Notes: generated by a model not told the origin, from the sequence alone. Shown: positions 17,821 to 26,616, counted from the stretch's first letter. The stretch: 57,547 bases of DNA from Lysinibacillus sp. FJAT-14745 (GCF_001275675.1 NZ_LITM01000002.1:119322-176868), one strand, 5' to 3'. Numbers and translations are program-made.

Positions 17821-19014
17821 TTATTTAACCTCTATCTTTTTTAAGAAGGAATTACCTTCTGTACCCGTGTGCACAAGTTTTACGTCTACTTTAACATTCG
17901 CTGTCATCTCAGAGAATTCCTCATCCCACTGCTTTTTGATCTTTTTCCATTCTTTCGGATTAGATCGATGAATGGCTTCACCAAATCCAAATATGTCTGA
18001 CTTATATTGTTTTTGTGCCGTTTCAATGGTCAGGTTAATGGTCTTTTCTAACTGTTTTTCAGTATTCTTCTCTAGCTCAGCAATTGTTTCTTGGTCATTT
18101 AGATTAATTTGACACTCTACTTCCTCAACATTTCCTTTTACTTTAATATCGATATCCACTTCAGGCTTACCTTTGTTTATTTTGCCTTTTATTTTAGCAT
18201 CCGATTGAATAATCTCTAAAGTGGCTTTTCCCCCTTTAGGACAAGATATAGCAGATACAGAATTATGCACTTTGTTGAGGATGGCATTATACCCTCTGCT
18301 TTCGCGTTCAGTTAACCAGCCCACCAGTTTATCTTTTTTAAACACTGCTAAATCATCATATTTAATTTGCACAGAAGGAGTAATCGATTCCACATTCTGT
18401 TTATTTGATCCCTTTTCTAGTTCTCCTTTTACTAGAACCCCTGTTAATACAGATTCCTTTCCAGCACTTGTAAGACTAGCTATCAACTCATCTAATGTGA
18501 AGCCGTTTGTTGAAGTCGAGGTAGCTTCTGGCGTTTTAAGCGTGTTAAACATTTCATTGGCGGGTATATTTTCAATCGTTGTTCTGACATTCAGCAATTC
18601 CTCTGCGGTCTTATCCTTAGCAATAGCAACATAGAAATCAGATCGAAGTTCCCAATATCTTGACAATAACTCTATGGATTTGGCGATGCCTTCTTCAGCT
18701 AAATCCTCACCAAGCACAAGCATTCGAAGATGTCCAGTATACATTTCCCGGGGCGATTCCTTTGTAATTTTTTGTAAGGCTTCATATACCGTTTCTCCGT
18801 TCTCCTGATACAGGATGACTGGTGTACGCCCAGTACTTGTTTTCATGGATACTTCCGAAGGTACAACCACTTGAGCAGTTACTCTGTATTCATCTTCTAC
18901 TTTATCGATTCCCATTGCCAACATAATGCCAAGCTCATTTAATTCCCTCTTGTCCCAACACCCCGTAAGAATGGGGCTAAGAATTATCAGGAAAATAAAC
19001 ATGCACTTTTTCAT
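17821..19014 (-). CDS. Spore germination receptor C subunit, Ger(x)C lipoprotein
   Basis: 397 residues. The N-terminus has a lipoprotein signal with lipobox LTGC followed by WDKRELNELGIMLAMGID, the hallmark of the Ger(x)C family. The mature protein is anchored to the outer face of the spore inner membrane and has the usual three-domain alpha/beta layout; the C-terminus holds the basic helix AQKQYKSDIFGFGEAIHR. The ATG at 19014 starts three bases after the gerA stop, with AAGGGGG inside the gerA end. Works in a complex with the A and B subunits. Confidence 0.93.
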   Translation of the reverse strand: MKKCMFIFLIILSPILTGCWDKRELNELGIMLAMGIDKVEDEYRVTAQVVVPSEVSMKTSTGRTPVILYQENGETVYEALQKITKESPREMYTGHLRMLVLGEDLAEEGIAKSIELLSRYWELRSDFYVAIAKDKTAEELLNVRTTIENIPANEMFNTLKTPEATSTSTNGFTLDELIASLTSAGKESVLTGVLVKGELEKGSNKQNVESITPSVQIKYDDLAVFKKDKLVGWLTERESRGYNAILNKVHNSVSAISCPKGGKATLEIIQSDAKIKGKINKGKPEVDIDIKVKGNVEEVECQINLNDQETIAELEKNTEKQLEKTINLTIETAQKQYKSDIFGFGEAIHRSNPKEWKKIKKQWDEEFSEMTANVKVDVKLVHTGTEGNSFLKKIEVK

Positions 19015-19017
19015 CGT

Positions 19018-20637
19018 TTAACCCCCTTCAGACTCCTTATTTTTTGGTGGTTCTGGTTTTGCAGAGGCTAAATCTTGTTGCCTATCGATATTTTGTTGAT
19101 TGATTAGAAGAGGTCGAGTAAACATTTTCCATATAGGCAAGCGAATAAACGTATCCTTTTGATCGGAAAGATTAAATGGACCTAGTGAAGACATATAAGG
19201 CACACCAAAAGAACGCAAACTACATAAATGCAGAAGTAGTGCGATTAAACCAATCGTTATTCCTAATAAACCAAAAGAAGCAGCTATTGCCATAAACCCA
19301 AAGCGTAGTATCCTGCCAGAGATAGCTATGTTGTAAGCTGGCGAAACGAAACTAGAAATGGCGGTTATTGAAACCACGATTACCATCGCAGCAGAGATTA
19401 TGCCTGCTTCAACCGCTGCTGTTCCAATTACAAATGCCCCTACAATAGAAATGGCTGAACCGATGCTTCGTGGCATTCTTAAACCTGCTTCACGCAAGAT
19501 TTCAAAGGTGACTTCCATTATGATTGCTTCCACAAATGCCGGAAATGGAGCACCTTCTCGTTGGGCTGCCAGACTTATAAGGAATCCAGTAGGTAGCATT
19601 ACATGATTAAAAGTTGTGACCGCAATAAATAATGCAGGTGCAAGCATTGATATCCCAAATGCAAAAAAACGAAGGATTCGAATAAGACTTGAAATACCCG
19701 CACTTTGATAGTAGTCTTCTGAAGATTGAAAAAATTGTATGAATAATGCTGGAACAATAAGGACAAATGGTGTTCCATCTACCAAAATGGCTATGCGTCC
19801 TTCCAATAATGCTGCAGCTACTGTATCCGGACGTTCTGTATTGTATATGGTTGGAAAAGGTGAATAAGGTGTATCCTGAATCAATTCCTCGATATTTCCA
19901 CTTTCAAGAATTCCATCAATATCTATTTTATCCAAACGTAAACGGACTTCTTTCACTATTTTGTCATTCGCAATTCCTTTAATATACATCATGGCAACAT
20001 TCGTTTTCGTGCGTTTTCCAATAACTTTTGATTCCATCCAGAGATTTGGGTCTTTCAGTCTTCTACGGACTAAGGCGGTATTGACACGCAAATTTTCGGA
20101 GAATCCTTCGCGGGGTCCTCTTACTACCACCTGGGCTGTTGCTTCCGTTACTCCCCGTTCAACCCAATGCTTATTGGAAATGATTAAACCTTGGGCATAT
20201 CCATCGATTAAAATAATCGTATCCCCCGATAAGAGTCCAGTAAAAAGTGCTTCAAAATTTGTTAGTTCTTTAATTTCTCCTACTGTCATAGCAGAATCTT
20301 TTAATACGCTAATCAAATTTTCATCAGGAGACAGCTTTTTCTGTAATTCGGTCCCTTCGATATCTAGCATGAGCGTTTCTAAAATAAAATTTTGTAATGA
20401 GGTAGTATCGGTTAATCCATCTGTATAGATAATACCGGCTTTAATAGTTTCTTCTTTTCCAAATCGAATTTCTCGAATGATAATATCCGAGCTTTTCCCA
20501 AGGGAATCTTTTATTCTTTGTATATTTTCTTGAAGATTTGTTTTTAATACATTTGTTGAACCTGTCTTCAGCATTTGGCTAGTTGAAATAGAATTGGAAT
20601 GTAATTTAGAATTACTTTTCTTTTTGAAAAAGCCCAT
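19018..20637 (-). CDS. Spore germination receptor A subunit (GerAA/GerKA family)
   Basis: 539 residues. A soluble N-terminal region of ~290 residues precedes membrane helices in the C-terminal part (for example FVLIVPALFIQFF, ISMLAPALFIAV, AISIVGAFVIGTAAVEAGI). Family-typical strings include YTDGLTD, VRGPREGFSENLRVNTALVRRR and ERPDTVAAALLEGRIAILVDGTPF. A subunits assemble into an oligomeric ion channel opened on germinant sensing. First gene of the A-C-D-B operon. The ATG at 20637 has a GAGGTAG ribosome site. A decayed MITE end lies ~70 bp upstream in the promoter region. Confidence 0.95.
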   Translation of the reverse strand: MGFFKKKSNSKLHSNSISTSQMLKTGSTNVLKTNLQENIQRIKDSLGKSSDIIIREIRFGKEETIKAGIIYTDGLTDTTSLQNFILETLMLDIEGTELQKKLSPDENLISVLKDSAMTVGEIKELTNFEALFTGLLSGDTIILIDGYAQGLIISNKHWVERGVTEATAQVVVRGPREGFSENLRVNTALVRRRLKDPNLWMESKVIGKRTKTNVAMMYIKGIANDKIVKEVRLRLDKIDIDGILESGNIEELIQDTPYSPFPTIYNTERPDTVAAALLEGRIAILVDGTPFVLIVPALFIQFFQSSEDYYQSAGISSLIRILRFFAFGISMLAPALFIAVTTFNHVMLPTGFLISLAAQREGAPFPAFVEAIIMEVTFEILREAGLRMPRSIGSAISIVGAFVIGTAAVEAGIISAAMVIVVSITAISSFVSPAYNIAISGRILRFGFMAIAASFGLLGITIGLIALLLHLCSLRSFGVPYMSSLGPFNLSDQKDTFIRLPIWKMFTRPLLINQQNIDRQQDLASAKPEPPKNKESEGG

Positions 20638-20704
20638 AGACTACCTCACTTACTGTTTATTTTTTTTACGCACTTTCAGATAATTTTGTTTATTACTTTG
20701 CCAA

Positions 20705-20793
20705 TTAGGAAAATATCGCTTGATCCGTTAACTTTTCTATTAAATCCTTTTTTTGCTCAATATAAACCTATTTTTCCCCAATCAACACGCCTA
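20705..20793 (+). repeat. Decayed end of a family 1 MITE upstream of the germination operon
   Basis: The end CCCCAATCAACACGCCTA matches the right end of the MITE (CCTAATCAACACGCCTG). Inward similarity continues through AAATCCTTTTTTTGCTCAATATAAACCTA and GGAAAATATCGC with mismatches and small gaps. The rest of the element is gone. It lies where the promoter or leader of gerA should be. Confidence 0.65.
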
Positions 20794-21224
20794 CTATTTT
20801 TATGAATTATACTACTTTTAATGAATAGCAAAATGATTTCGACAAAACTTCTAATTAAGGGACAAAAAAAGTAAATGGGAAGATGCACTTCCCAAATCTA
20901 ACTATTAATAAAAATGGATTAATATAGCTTTGGTCGACACTTGTACACCCAAGTGCAACACTTTGGTCTCAATGATTAGTGACAATAGTTTTCAATAATC
21001 ATTCCCGGTCATTACAACAATTGAAAGAGTCGTATGGGAGCGTTCAACCTTGCACAAGAACGGATCTATCTACAATTTAATTCTTCTCTTACTACAAAAA
21101 AACAGAAACTAGACAAACTAATCGAACATGTAACTAATAACAGATTATATGGGCTCTTCACTAAAAGTTGTGGATGACATTTGTTAAGACGTGTGTCTAT
21201 TCCCCAAGTAGTTAAAACAACCCC
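20794..21224. other. Intergenic region between the germination operon and the GNAT gene
   Basis: About 430 bp without a credible gene. A 74-codon minus-strand frame here lacks a ribosome site and runs through a terminator hairpin. The left part presumably holds the gerA promoter. Confidence 0.4.
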
Positions 21225-21263
21225 AAACAAGCGCACACCTGTCATACGGTGTACGCTTGTTTT
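21225..21263 (-). terminator. Terminator of the GNAT gene
   Basis: AAACAAGCG-CACACC (21225-21239) pairs with GGTGTA-CGCTTGTTT (21248-21262) with one internal mismatch pair. It lies ~35 bp beyond the stop of the minus-strand acetyltransferase. Confidence 0.65.
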
Positions 21264-21295
21264 ATGCTTAATGTAGTTTCTATGGTACATGACAA

Positions 21296-21976
21296 CTATT
21301 TAGCATTGGTCCCAAGCACATTGTCCAGCTCCTTATCGCTATTAGTTAAAAATCTGTAACCATATAAAAATACGTTAAGTTTTTCTCCCGTTGAATCAAA
21401 TTGAATTTCTCTTTCATCTATACGATCGAAGTTTTGACTATCATAATATCCATAGTTACATCTAGTATCTGTATATAAATATAAAGATTTCACATCCATA
21501 CTTTCCATATAATTAAACAAATGATTCATTAGAGCCTTTCCAACCCCAAGACCTCTAGATTCCCCCGAAACAATAAATAATTCTATACAACCTTGAAAAT
21601 CATTTTCTATTCCGTTTATAAGTTCTTTATATGCCTCTTGAACCTTTCCAAACTCTTTCATGAATTTTTTATTTTCCTTATTAGCCATGAGTGCTTTAAG
21701 CATGGAAGAGGCAAGACTGAAAATATTATGAGCTTTCTTTAAACGGTTTTTGTCTTTTTTTGAATCACCCAAAATAATACCAATCACCTTATTGTCTTTT
21801 TCTGCTACTTTGCTAAATGAGCTTTCTAAAATACAACCTTGTAGATAGATGGTTAATACAGTATCTAAAAATTTCTTATCCTTAATTAATTCATTGAAAC
21901 CAAATGCTTCACCAATCAAATCTTTAACGGATTCATAATCTTCTTTAACTAGACTTCTGTATATTACTTTTTCCAT
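21296..21976 (-). CDS. GNAT acetyltransferase under MerR control
   Basis: 226 residues of the GCN5-related N-acetyltransferase superfamily. The acetyl-CoA binding loop is SGESRGLGVGKALMNHL (R-x-x-G-x-G/A), followed by a YLYTDTRCNYGYYDSQNF segment typical of GNAT strand 5/helix 4. The N-terminal part has a family-specific helical insertion rich in Lys. ATG 21976 has AGGGAG upstream. Its promoter has the 19-bp spacer and dyad of MerR-activated promoters and it is divergent from a MerR gene, which suggests drug or toxic-metabolite acetylation. Substrate not inferable. Confidence 0.85.
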   Translation of the reverse strand: MEKVIYRSLVKEDYESVKDLIGEAFGFNELIKDKKFLDTVLTIYLQGCILESSFSKVAEKDNKVIGIILGDSKKDKNRLKKAHNIFSLASSMLKALMANKENKKFMKEFGKVQEAYKELINGIENDFQGCIELFIVSGESRGLGVGKALMNHLFNYMESMDVKSLYLYTDTRCNYGYYDSQNFDRIDEREIQFDSTGEKLNVFLYGYRFLTNSDKELDNVLGTNAK

Positions 21977-22039
21977 GTTTAAAAACTCCCTGTTTTATAA
22001 GTAAATTTATTTAGTATTTCTTGTGAATACCTTATTATG

Positions 22040-22070
22040 ATCATAAGGTCTCCCCTAAGAGGAGAGTCAA
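22040..22070 (-). promoter_or_regulatory. MerR-type promoter with 19-bp spacer
   Basis: On the minus strand, TTGACT (22070-22065) and TATGAT (22045-22040) are separated by exactly 19 bp. The spacer holds the near-palindrome CTCTCCTCTTAGGGGAGA, very like the operators of BmrR/BltR-class MerR activators. The long spacer is the classical reason such promoters need MerR-induced DNA untwisting. It drives the GNAT gene. Confidence 0.8.
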
Positions 22071-22107
22071 CAATTCTGTAAGGAAATATATAAAGGAAGT
22101 GATTTCG

Positions 22108-22926
22108 GTGCAACATTTATTTTCTATTGGTGAAGTTTCGAAAATGAAAGATATTACAATAAAAGCATTAAGATATTATCACAAAATGGGGATTCTCATT
22201 CCAAAAAATATTGATGAAACAACCGGTTATAGATATTATTCTATAGATCAATTTATTCATATAGATATTATTAAAAGCTGCAGAGAGTTGAACACAAGTA
22301 TCGTCGAACTTCAAGATATTTTTAAGAACTGTGATACTAATGAATTACTAGCATTTTTACAATTAAAAAAATATGAAGCAGAAGAAAAAATAAAGAAAAT
22401 GCAGGAAGTCATCAAAACCATTGATAACTTAAATATGAAGGTAGAGACTTCTAAGGAAATATTAATTAATGACGAGATCTCTATTCAGTTCTTTGAACAA
22501 CGTTCTGTAGTTGTAGCACCTTGTAATGAAGTAGGAAGTTTACAGGAATTACTATACTATTCAGACTTAGAGAAAAGCATTCAAGATAAAGGCGGAAAAA
22601 TGTCACTTGAAAGAGGGATCCTCTACAACGTTAATGCAGAGTCTTATGTAGTACCAATGTATGTTTTTAGTAAACTTCAAGGAAATGCCACTTTAAAAGC
22701 TGCACATAATACGAAAATATTACCAAAAGGAAAGTATTTAACGATAGCTTATAGTAAAGAAAACGAAGAGGAGCGTAGAAATAAAATAATTAAATATGTA
22801 AAAGACAATAATTTAAAGGTAAAAAGCTTCATTGAAGTGGAGTTATATAACGATTTCTTTAATACAGAATCTTATAGTTGTCAAATTCAAATATGTATAG
22901 AAAAAAATGAAACATTTGATTGTTAG
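22108..22926 (+). CDS. MerR-family multidrug-type activator
   Basis: 272 residues. The DNA-binding domain reads LFSIGEVSKMKDITIKALRYYHKMGIL with the GYRYYS wing, as in BmrR/BltR. A coiled coil follows at about 75-115, then a C-terminal GyrI-like effector domain (ending in CQIQICIEKNETFDC). GTG at 22108 fits AAAGGAAG upstream; GTG at 22099 would overlap it. Divergent from the GNAT gene, and almost certainly its activator through the operator between them. Confidence 0.87.
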   Translation: MQHLFSIGEVSKMKDITIKALRYYHKMGILIPKNIDETTGYRYYSIDQFIHIDIIKSCRELNTSIVELQDIFKNCDTNELLAFLQLKKYEAEEKIKKMQEVIKTIDNLNMKVETSKEILINDEISIQFFEQRSVVVAPCNEVGSLQELLYYSDLEKSIQDKGGKMSLERGILYNVNAESYVVPMYVFSKLQGNATLKAAHNTKILPKGKYLTIAYSKENEEERRNKIIKYVKDNNLKVKSFIEVELYNDFFNTESYSCQIQICIEKNETFDC

Positions 22927-23070
22927 GATAATTTACTGGAGATGGCAGCATCTATTGGTATTAGTGAGTTTACTGTCCAAGATTATGTTCGTTCTGCCAT
23001 TCGCAAACTTGATGCATTCAATCGTGTCCAAGGAGTTGCCGAAGCATTACGTAGAGGCCTCATTCAATAA
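22927..23070 (+). pseudogene. C-terminal relic of a LuxR/GerE-type regulator
   Basis: Directly after the MerR stop codon, one frame reads MAASIGISEFTVQDYVRS and then AIRKLDAFNRVQGVAEALRRGLIQ-stop. This is the recognition helix and dimer helix of a LuxR-type HTH domain as found at the end of quorum-sensing and GerE-like regulators. There is no start codon, ribosome site or upstream half; the frame is closed by TAG at 22924. It is a 48-codon gene fragment left by a deletion or recombination. Confidence 0.65.
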
Positions 23071-23184
23071 CATCATTTTGCACAAAAGTTATGATGTACT
23101 GAGAACTTTCTCTTTTTATGTTGTTGAAAACTATTATGCCAATAAAATTATTAAATAAAGTATGGCTCTTCGGCAAAACGAGGG

Positions 23185-23256
23185 GTTGATTTCCGTTCCG
23201 ACTGAGCGCTTTCTTGGGGGCGTCCAATGAGCCGCTCAGTCTCCACTCCAATCAAC
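23185..23256. repeat. Family 2 stem-loop repeat, copy A (72 bp)
   Basis: The ends GTTGATT and AATCAAC pair. Further in, GACTGAGCG (23200-23208) pairs with CGCTCAGTC (23233-23241). The loop holds TTGGGGGCGTCCAATGAGC. This is the shortest copy, without inner modules. It sits ~120 bp beyond the end of the ugpC-type gene. Confidence 0.8.
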
Positions 23257-23299
23257 TTACTTCACAAAGATTTCCTTGACCATTTTATTTTTCAACATA

Positions 23300-23340
23300 A
23301 CAAAAAGAGATTTAGAAATAAGCCTAAATCTCTTTTTTTA
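23300..23340. terminator. Bidirectional terminator of the ugp-type operon
   Basis: AAAAGAGATTTAG and CTAAATCTCTTTT form a 13-bp stem (about 23303-23337) with T runs on both strands, just beyond the last operon gene. Confidence 0.85.
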
Positions 23341-23378
23341 TATCCTTCTATAGAAATCTATCTTCAATATTGGAGGCT

Positions 23379-24479
23379 CTATAAAATTATTCTTTTTTCA
23401 GTTTGTGCATCAAAATAATGAGCTTTCTCCATATTCACCATAAGGTCTATCTTTGATTGGCTATGCACATCTGTTGAGGAGTCAACACGTGCAACGAAGG
23501 ATTGACCATCATTTTTCGAATAGAGATAAGTTTCTGATCCCATTAATTCTGATACTTCAATATTGACCGTTACTTTCGTTTGATAGGATACGTCTAAAGG
23601 GGTTTGACCATTATAGAAGTTTTCTGGTCGTATACCTAAGATGATTTCTTTATTCATATAGCCGTTATTTCTAAAGTACTCTAGCTTCTCTTCTGGTACC
23701 TGAAGCTGCCAATCGCCAACTATAAATGCACTTTCTGTTAATGTTCCTTTAAAGAAATTCATTCCCGGAGAGCCAATAAAACCTCCTACAAATACGTTTG
23801 CAGGCCTATCATAAACTTCTTTAGGTGTACCCACTTGTTGGATGATGCCGTCCTTTAACACAACAATACGTGAAGCCATCGTCATCGCTTCGATTTGGTC
23901 ATGGGTAACATATATAGTTGTTGTTTGCAACTGATGGTGCAATTTCGAAATTTCGGCACGCATTTGAACACGGAGCTTGGCATCTAAGTTTGACAACGGT
24001 TCATCCATTAAAAAAACTTTTGCATTCCGAACAATCGCACGTCCTAATGCCACACGCTGACGTTGTCCACCGGAAAGTGCTTTAGGTTTTCGCTCTAAAT
24101 ATTGCTCAAGCCCAAGGATTTCCGCTGCATGTTTTACACGTTCCTCAATCTCCTTTTTGCTATACTTTCTAAGTTTTAAACCGAATGCCATATTATCGAA
24201 TACCGTCATATGTGGATAAAGAGCGTAATTTTGGAAGACCATTGCGATATCTCGATCTTTAGGTGCAACATCATTCATCCGCTTTCCATCGATATAAAAG
24301 TCTCCATCTGTAATCTCTTCAAGCCCTGCAATCATACGTAATGTCGTCGATTTTCCACACCCTGAAGGCCCTACAAAAACGATAAATTCTCCATCATTCA
24401 CTTCTAAGTTAAAATCTTTTACGATTGTTGTATCATTATCATATTTTTTATAAATATGCTCGAATAATAGTTGAGCCAT
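23379..24479 (-). CDS. ugpC: ABC importer ATPase, UgpC/MsmX type
   Basis: 366 residues, one nucleotide-binding domain with the C-terminal TOBE/MOI regulatory domain of carbohydrate importers. Walker A is GPSGCGKST, the signature LSGGQRQRVALGRAIVR, Walker B VFLMDEPLSNLDAKLR, and the switch His lies in TIYVTHDQIEAM. It would power the permeases encoded upstream, though in Bacillus one such ATPase often serves several importers. ATG 24479 is preferred over 24482 for spacing from AGGAGG. A structured family 2 repeat separates it from the rest of the operon, so its expression may be uncoupled or post-transcriptionally altered. Confidence 0.92.
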   Translation of the reverse strand: MAQLLFEHIYKKYDNDTTIVKDFNLEVNDGEFIVFVGPSGCGKSTTLRMIAGLEEITDGDFYIDGKRMNDVAPKDRDIAMVFQNYALYPHMTVFDNMAFGLKLRKYSKKEIEERVKHAAEILGLEQYLERKPKALSGGQRQRVALGRAIVRNAKVFLMDEPLSNLDAKLRVQMRAEISKLHHQLQTTTIYVTHDQIEAMTMASRIVVLKDGIIQQVGTPKEVYDRPANVFVGGFIGSPGMNFFKGTLTESAFIVGDWQLQVPEEKLEYFRNNGYMNKEIILGIRPENFYNGQTPLDVSYQTKVTVNIEVSELMGSETYLYSKNDGQSFVARVDSSTDVHSQSKIDLMVNMEKAHYFDAQTEKRIIL

Positions 24480-24537
24480 CATTGCCTCCTAATATTGTAA
24501 TTTTCAAGTTAAAATTAGCTCATTACCATAATGTTGG

Positions 24538-24737
24538 GTTGATTTCCGTTCCAGCTGGGCGCTTTGTTGTTGCTGTCGCTACGCTTTCGCACAGTGCAAA
24601 GCTTCCTGGGGGCGTCCGATGAGCCGCTTGGGCCTACACGATGTGGGTCACGAAGGCGTTATCACAGGAAGTGATGGTTTTAGCCTTCGTTCCTTTATTA
24701 CTTATCCCAAAGGAGTCGCCCAGCCGTAACGAAGATC
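24538..24737. repeat. Family 2 stem-loop repeat, copy B, with modules U and M
   Basis: Outer arms GATTTCCGTT and AACGAAGATC pair, as do GCTGGGCG (24554-24561) and CGCCCAGC (24717-24724). That pairing differs in sequence from the other copies but is maintained. Inside is one U module (TTGTTGCTGTCGCTACGCTT...CGCACAG) and one M module at about 24630-24697. In M, CGAAGGC (24651) pairs with GCCTTCG (24683) and ATCAC with GTGAT; the first hairpin is CCTAC/GTGGG. The repeat lies inside the importer operon, between the isomerase and ATPase genes. Confidence 0.8.
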
Positions 24738-24809
24738 TACTTATAGACATTGCATTTGTTTTAACAAATATGATTCCAAATTTTTTGGTGATGTGCCTAA
24801 AAATTAACG

Positions 24810-25772
24810 TTATCTACAATACTTATCTCTAAACTCTAATGCATGTTTAATCGATTGTTCAGCACCTTGAATTTGTTTTTCAATCAGCTCTTCTAAATGT
24901 TCTTCAGGAGGGTAGTAATAATTTTCTGGCTCGATCACATTTCGATCAAATGGAGGATTCTCCACTTTAAACGCACCTTCTCCTACTTCAAAAACACCTC
25001 CTGTACCTTTTTCCCTTTTAAATCGAGCTACATACGGATAGCACATTTCGATATTAATTCTTGTTAATGGAGAATGCTCCACCATAATTTTAAAGATTTC
25101 GTCTAAATCGATATTTCCTTGTCCTGCCGGAACGCCGCACACTTTATAACCATCTTTTGCTTCGATGATAATATGATCTTTAAAGTGAGTTGTATACGTA
25201 TACGGAGCAAGCTTTCTTGCTGCTTCCACTGGGTCTTCCCATGCCATCATTGAATTTCCAAAATCACAATGAGCTCCTACCCAATAGCTGTTTACTTCAT
25301 TTACAATCTGTATAATTTCGTCAGCTATTTCTTCCTCATGGTTTTCAACAGCTAATTTAATGCGATATTTTTTTAAAAGTGGCACAACCTTTTTTATATT
25401 GCTTGGGGCTTGATCTAGTAATTCTTTCTCATATATCCCTGGACAGCAATACGTCCGAATCACATCCGCTCCAATTTTATGTGCTACTTCAATAACCTTT
25501 GATAAATGCTCTGGTTCTGTTCCTCTTGCGTCCATCTCTGCGTACAATCCATATTTTTCAATTTCCTTACGCACCTTCTCTAAATGATCAGGTTCAGCGC
25601 CGCCAAGAGCACCCCACTTAGGATGTAAATATTTATCGCCGGGATAAGCAATGACATTAATCATTACCCCATCCAAACCGTGTTCCGCTGTTGTTCTAAT
25701 AAAATCAAAAATATCCATTCGACCATTTTGAAAAAGTAAATGATAGGTTTCCGTTTCTAATCCTAATTTCAT
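24810..25772 (-). CDS. Sugar phosphate isomerase/epimerase-like TIM-barrel protein
   Basis: 320 residues of the AP-endonuclease-2/xylose-isomerase-like TIM-barrel family. Metal-binding type residues are visible in VENHEEE, GAHCDFGNSM, THFKDHI and INIEMCY, the usual Glu-Asp-His-Glu pattern. Such enzymes isomerise or epimerise sugars or inositol derivatives. ATG 25772 is chosen for GAAGGTGA upstream; an upstream in-frame ATG has none. Its place between importer and HAD phosphatase genes suggests it processes the imported compound. Exact substrate unknown. Confidence 0.85.
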   Translation of the reverse strand: MKLGLETETYHLLFQNGRMDIFDFIRTTAEHGLDGVMINVIAYPGDKYLHPKWGALGGAEPDHLEKVRKEIEKYGLYAEMDARGTEPEHLSKVIEVAHKIGADVIRTYCCPGIYEKELLDQAPSNIKKVVPLLKKYRIKLAVENHEEEIADEIIQIVNEVNSYWVGAHCDFGNSMMAWEDPVEAARKLAPYTYTTHFKDHIIIEAKDGYKVCGVPAGQGNIDLDEIFKIMVEHSPLTRINIEMCYPYVARFKREKGTGGVFEVGEGAFKVENPPFDRNVIEPENYYYPPEEHLEELIEKQIQGAEQSIKHALEFRDKYCR

Positions 25773-25847
25773 CCGTTTCACCTTCTGCGTAATCAATTTA
25801 ATCATTGCTTGTAGCTAGCTAGCTCTCTCTCAATAAATAACAATGTA

Positions 25848-26555
25848 TTATAAAATTTTCTGAATGTCTTTAACACTATCGATAATATAGTCTGCTTTTC
25901 CTTCTAGATCTTCCTTACTGCATGCACCAGAAAGAACCCCCGCTACTTCAATATGGCTGTTTCGTGCAAATCGAATATCAGTTAACGTGTCACCTACCAT
26001 TAAAACTTCTTCATCATTCAGTAGGAATTTATCTTTGAAAATATGATAACAATCACTATTAGGTTTAGGTTTATTGATTCCATCCTCTGCACTTAAAAAA
26101 TCTATATACTCATATAGATTAGTCATTTTAAGCGAATGAACAGCTGCATCAACATCGTCTGCAGTCACAATACCGATAATATAATCATGATCTTTTAAAT
26201 ACTTTAATGTTTCTTGTGCACCTTCTACTTCTGTGAATACGAGGTCATCTGATGTAGAATGCTTTTTGAATGATGCACAAACATCGTGTATAAATTCCCC
26301 TTTTTTAATATTTTTTTCTCTCAATATTGAAAACCATGCAGCAGCAATAAAAGAATTTGTTTGACTAGCTAGTAAACTCGTACTCTCAAAATTATTATTG
26401 TCCATTCCAATAATCTGCATATATTCATCTCGTCTATTCTTTTCATTCGGAAACTTTTGAAATATATCATTAAGTACACAATCAACGATTTTGTACCAAA
26501 CAGTATCGAGCTGTATTAATGTTCCATCCTTATCGAAAATGATTCCTTTCTTCAT
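25848..26555 (-). CDS. HAD-family phosphatase (phosphoglycolate phosphatase-like)
   Basis: 235 residues. Motif I is DKDGT near residue 8 (nucleophile Asp), motif II is the Thr in IGIVTADD, and motif IV is MVGDTLTDIRFA. The helical cap between motifs I and II places it with subfamily I phosphatases. ATG 26555 has TTAGGAGGCG upstream. It lies downstream of the solute-binding protein after a partial terminator. It may remove phosphate from an imported phospho-compound or its product; this is inference from context. Confidence 0.87.
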   Translation of the reverse strand: MKKGIIFDKDGTLIQLDTVWYKIVDCVLNDIFQKFPNEKNRRDEYMQIIGMDNNNFESTSLLASQTNSFIAAAWFSILREKNIKKGEFIHDVCASFKKHSTSDDLVFTEVEGAQETLKYLKDHDYIIGIVTADDVDAAVHSLKMTNLYEYIDFLSAEDGINKPKPNSDCYHIFKDKFLLNDEEVLMVGDTLTDIRFARNSHIEVAGVLSGACSKEDLEGKADYIIDSVKDIQKIL

Positions 26556-26616
26556 CTTCTTCGCCTCCTAAAAGCCTATTATTCTCTTTCTATTAGACCA
26601 TTTCACGAAATAAAGA

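Noticed and set aside
21066-21290. 74-codon minus-strand frame
   Set aside because: It spans the terminator hairpin of the GNAT gene and has no ribosome site.
22907-23158. 83-codon plus-strand frame overlapping the MerR end
   Set aside because: The LuxR-like frame in this stretch is a different one, and this frame lacks a ribosome site.
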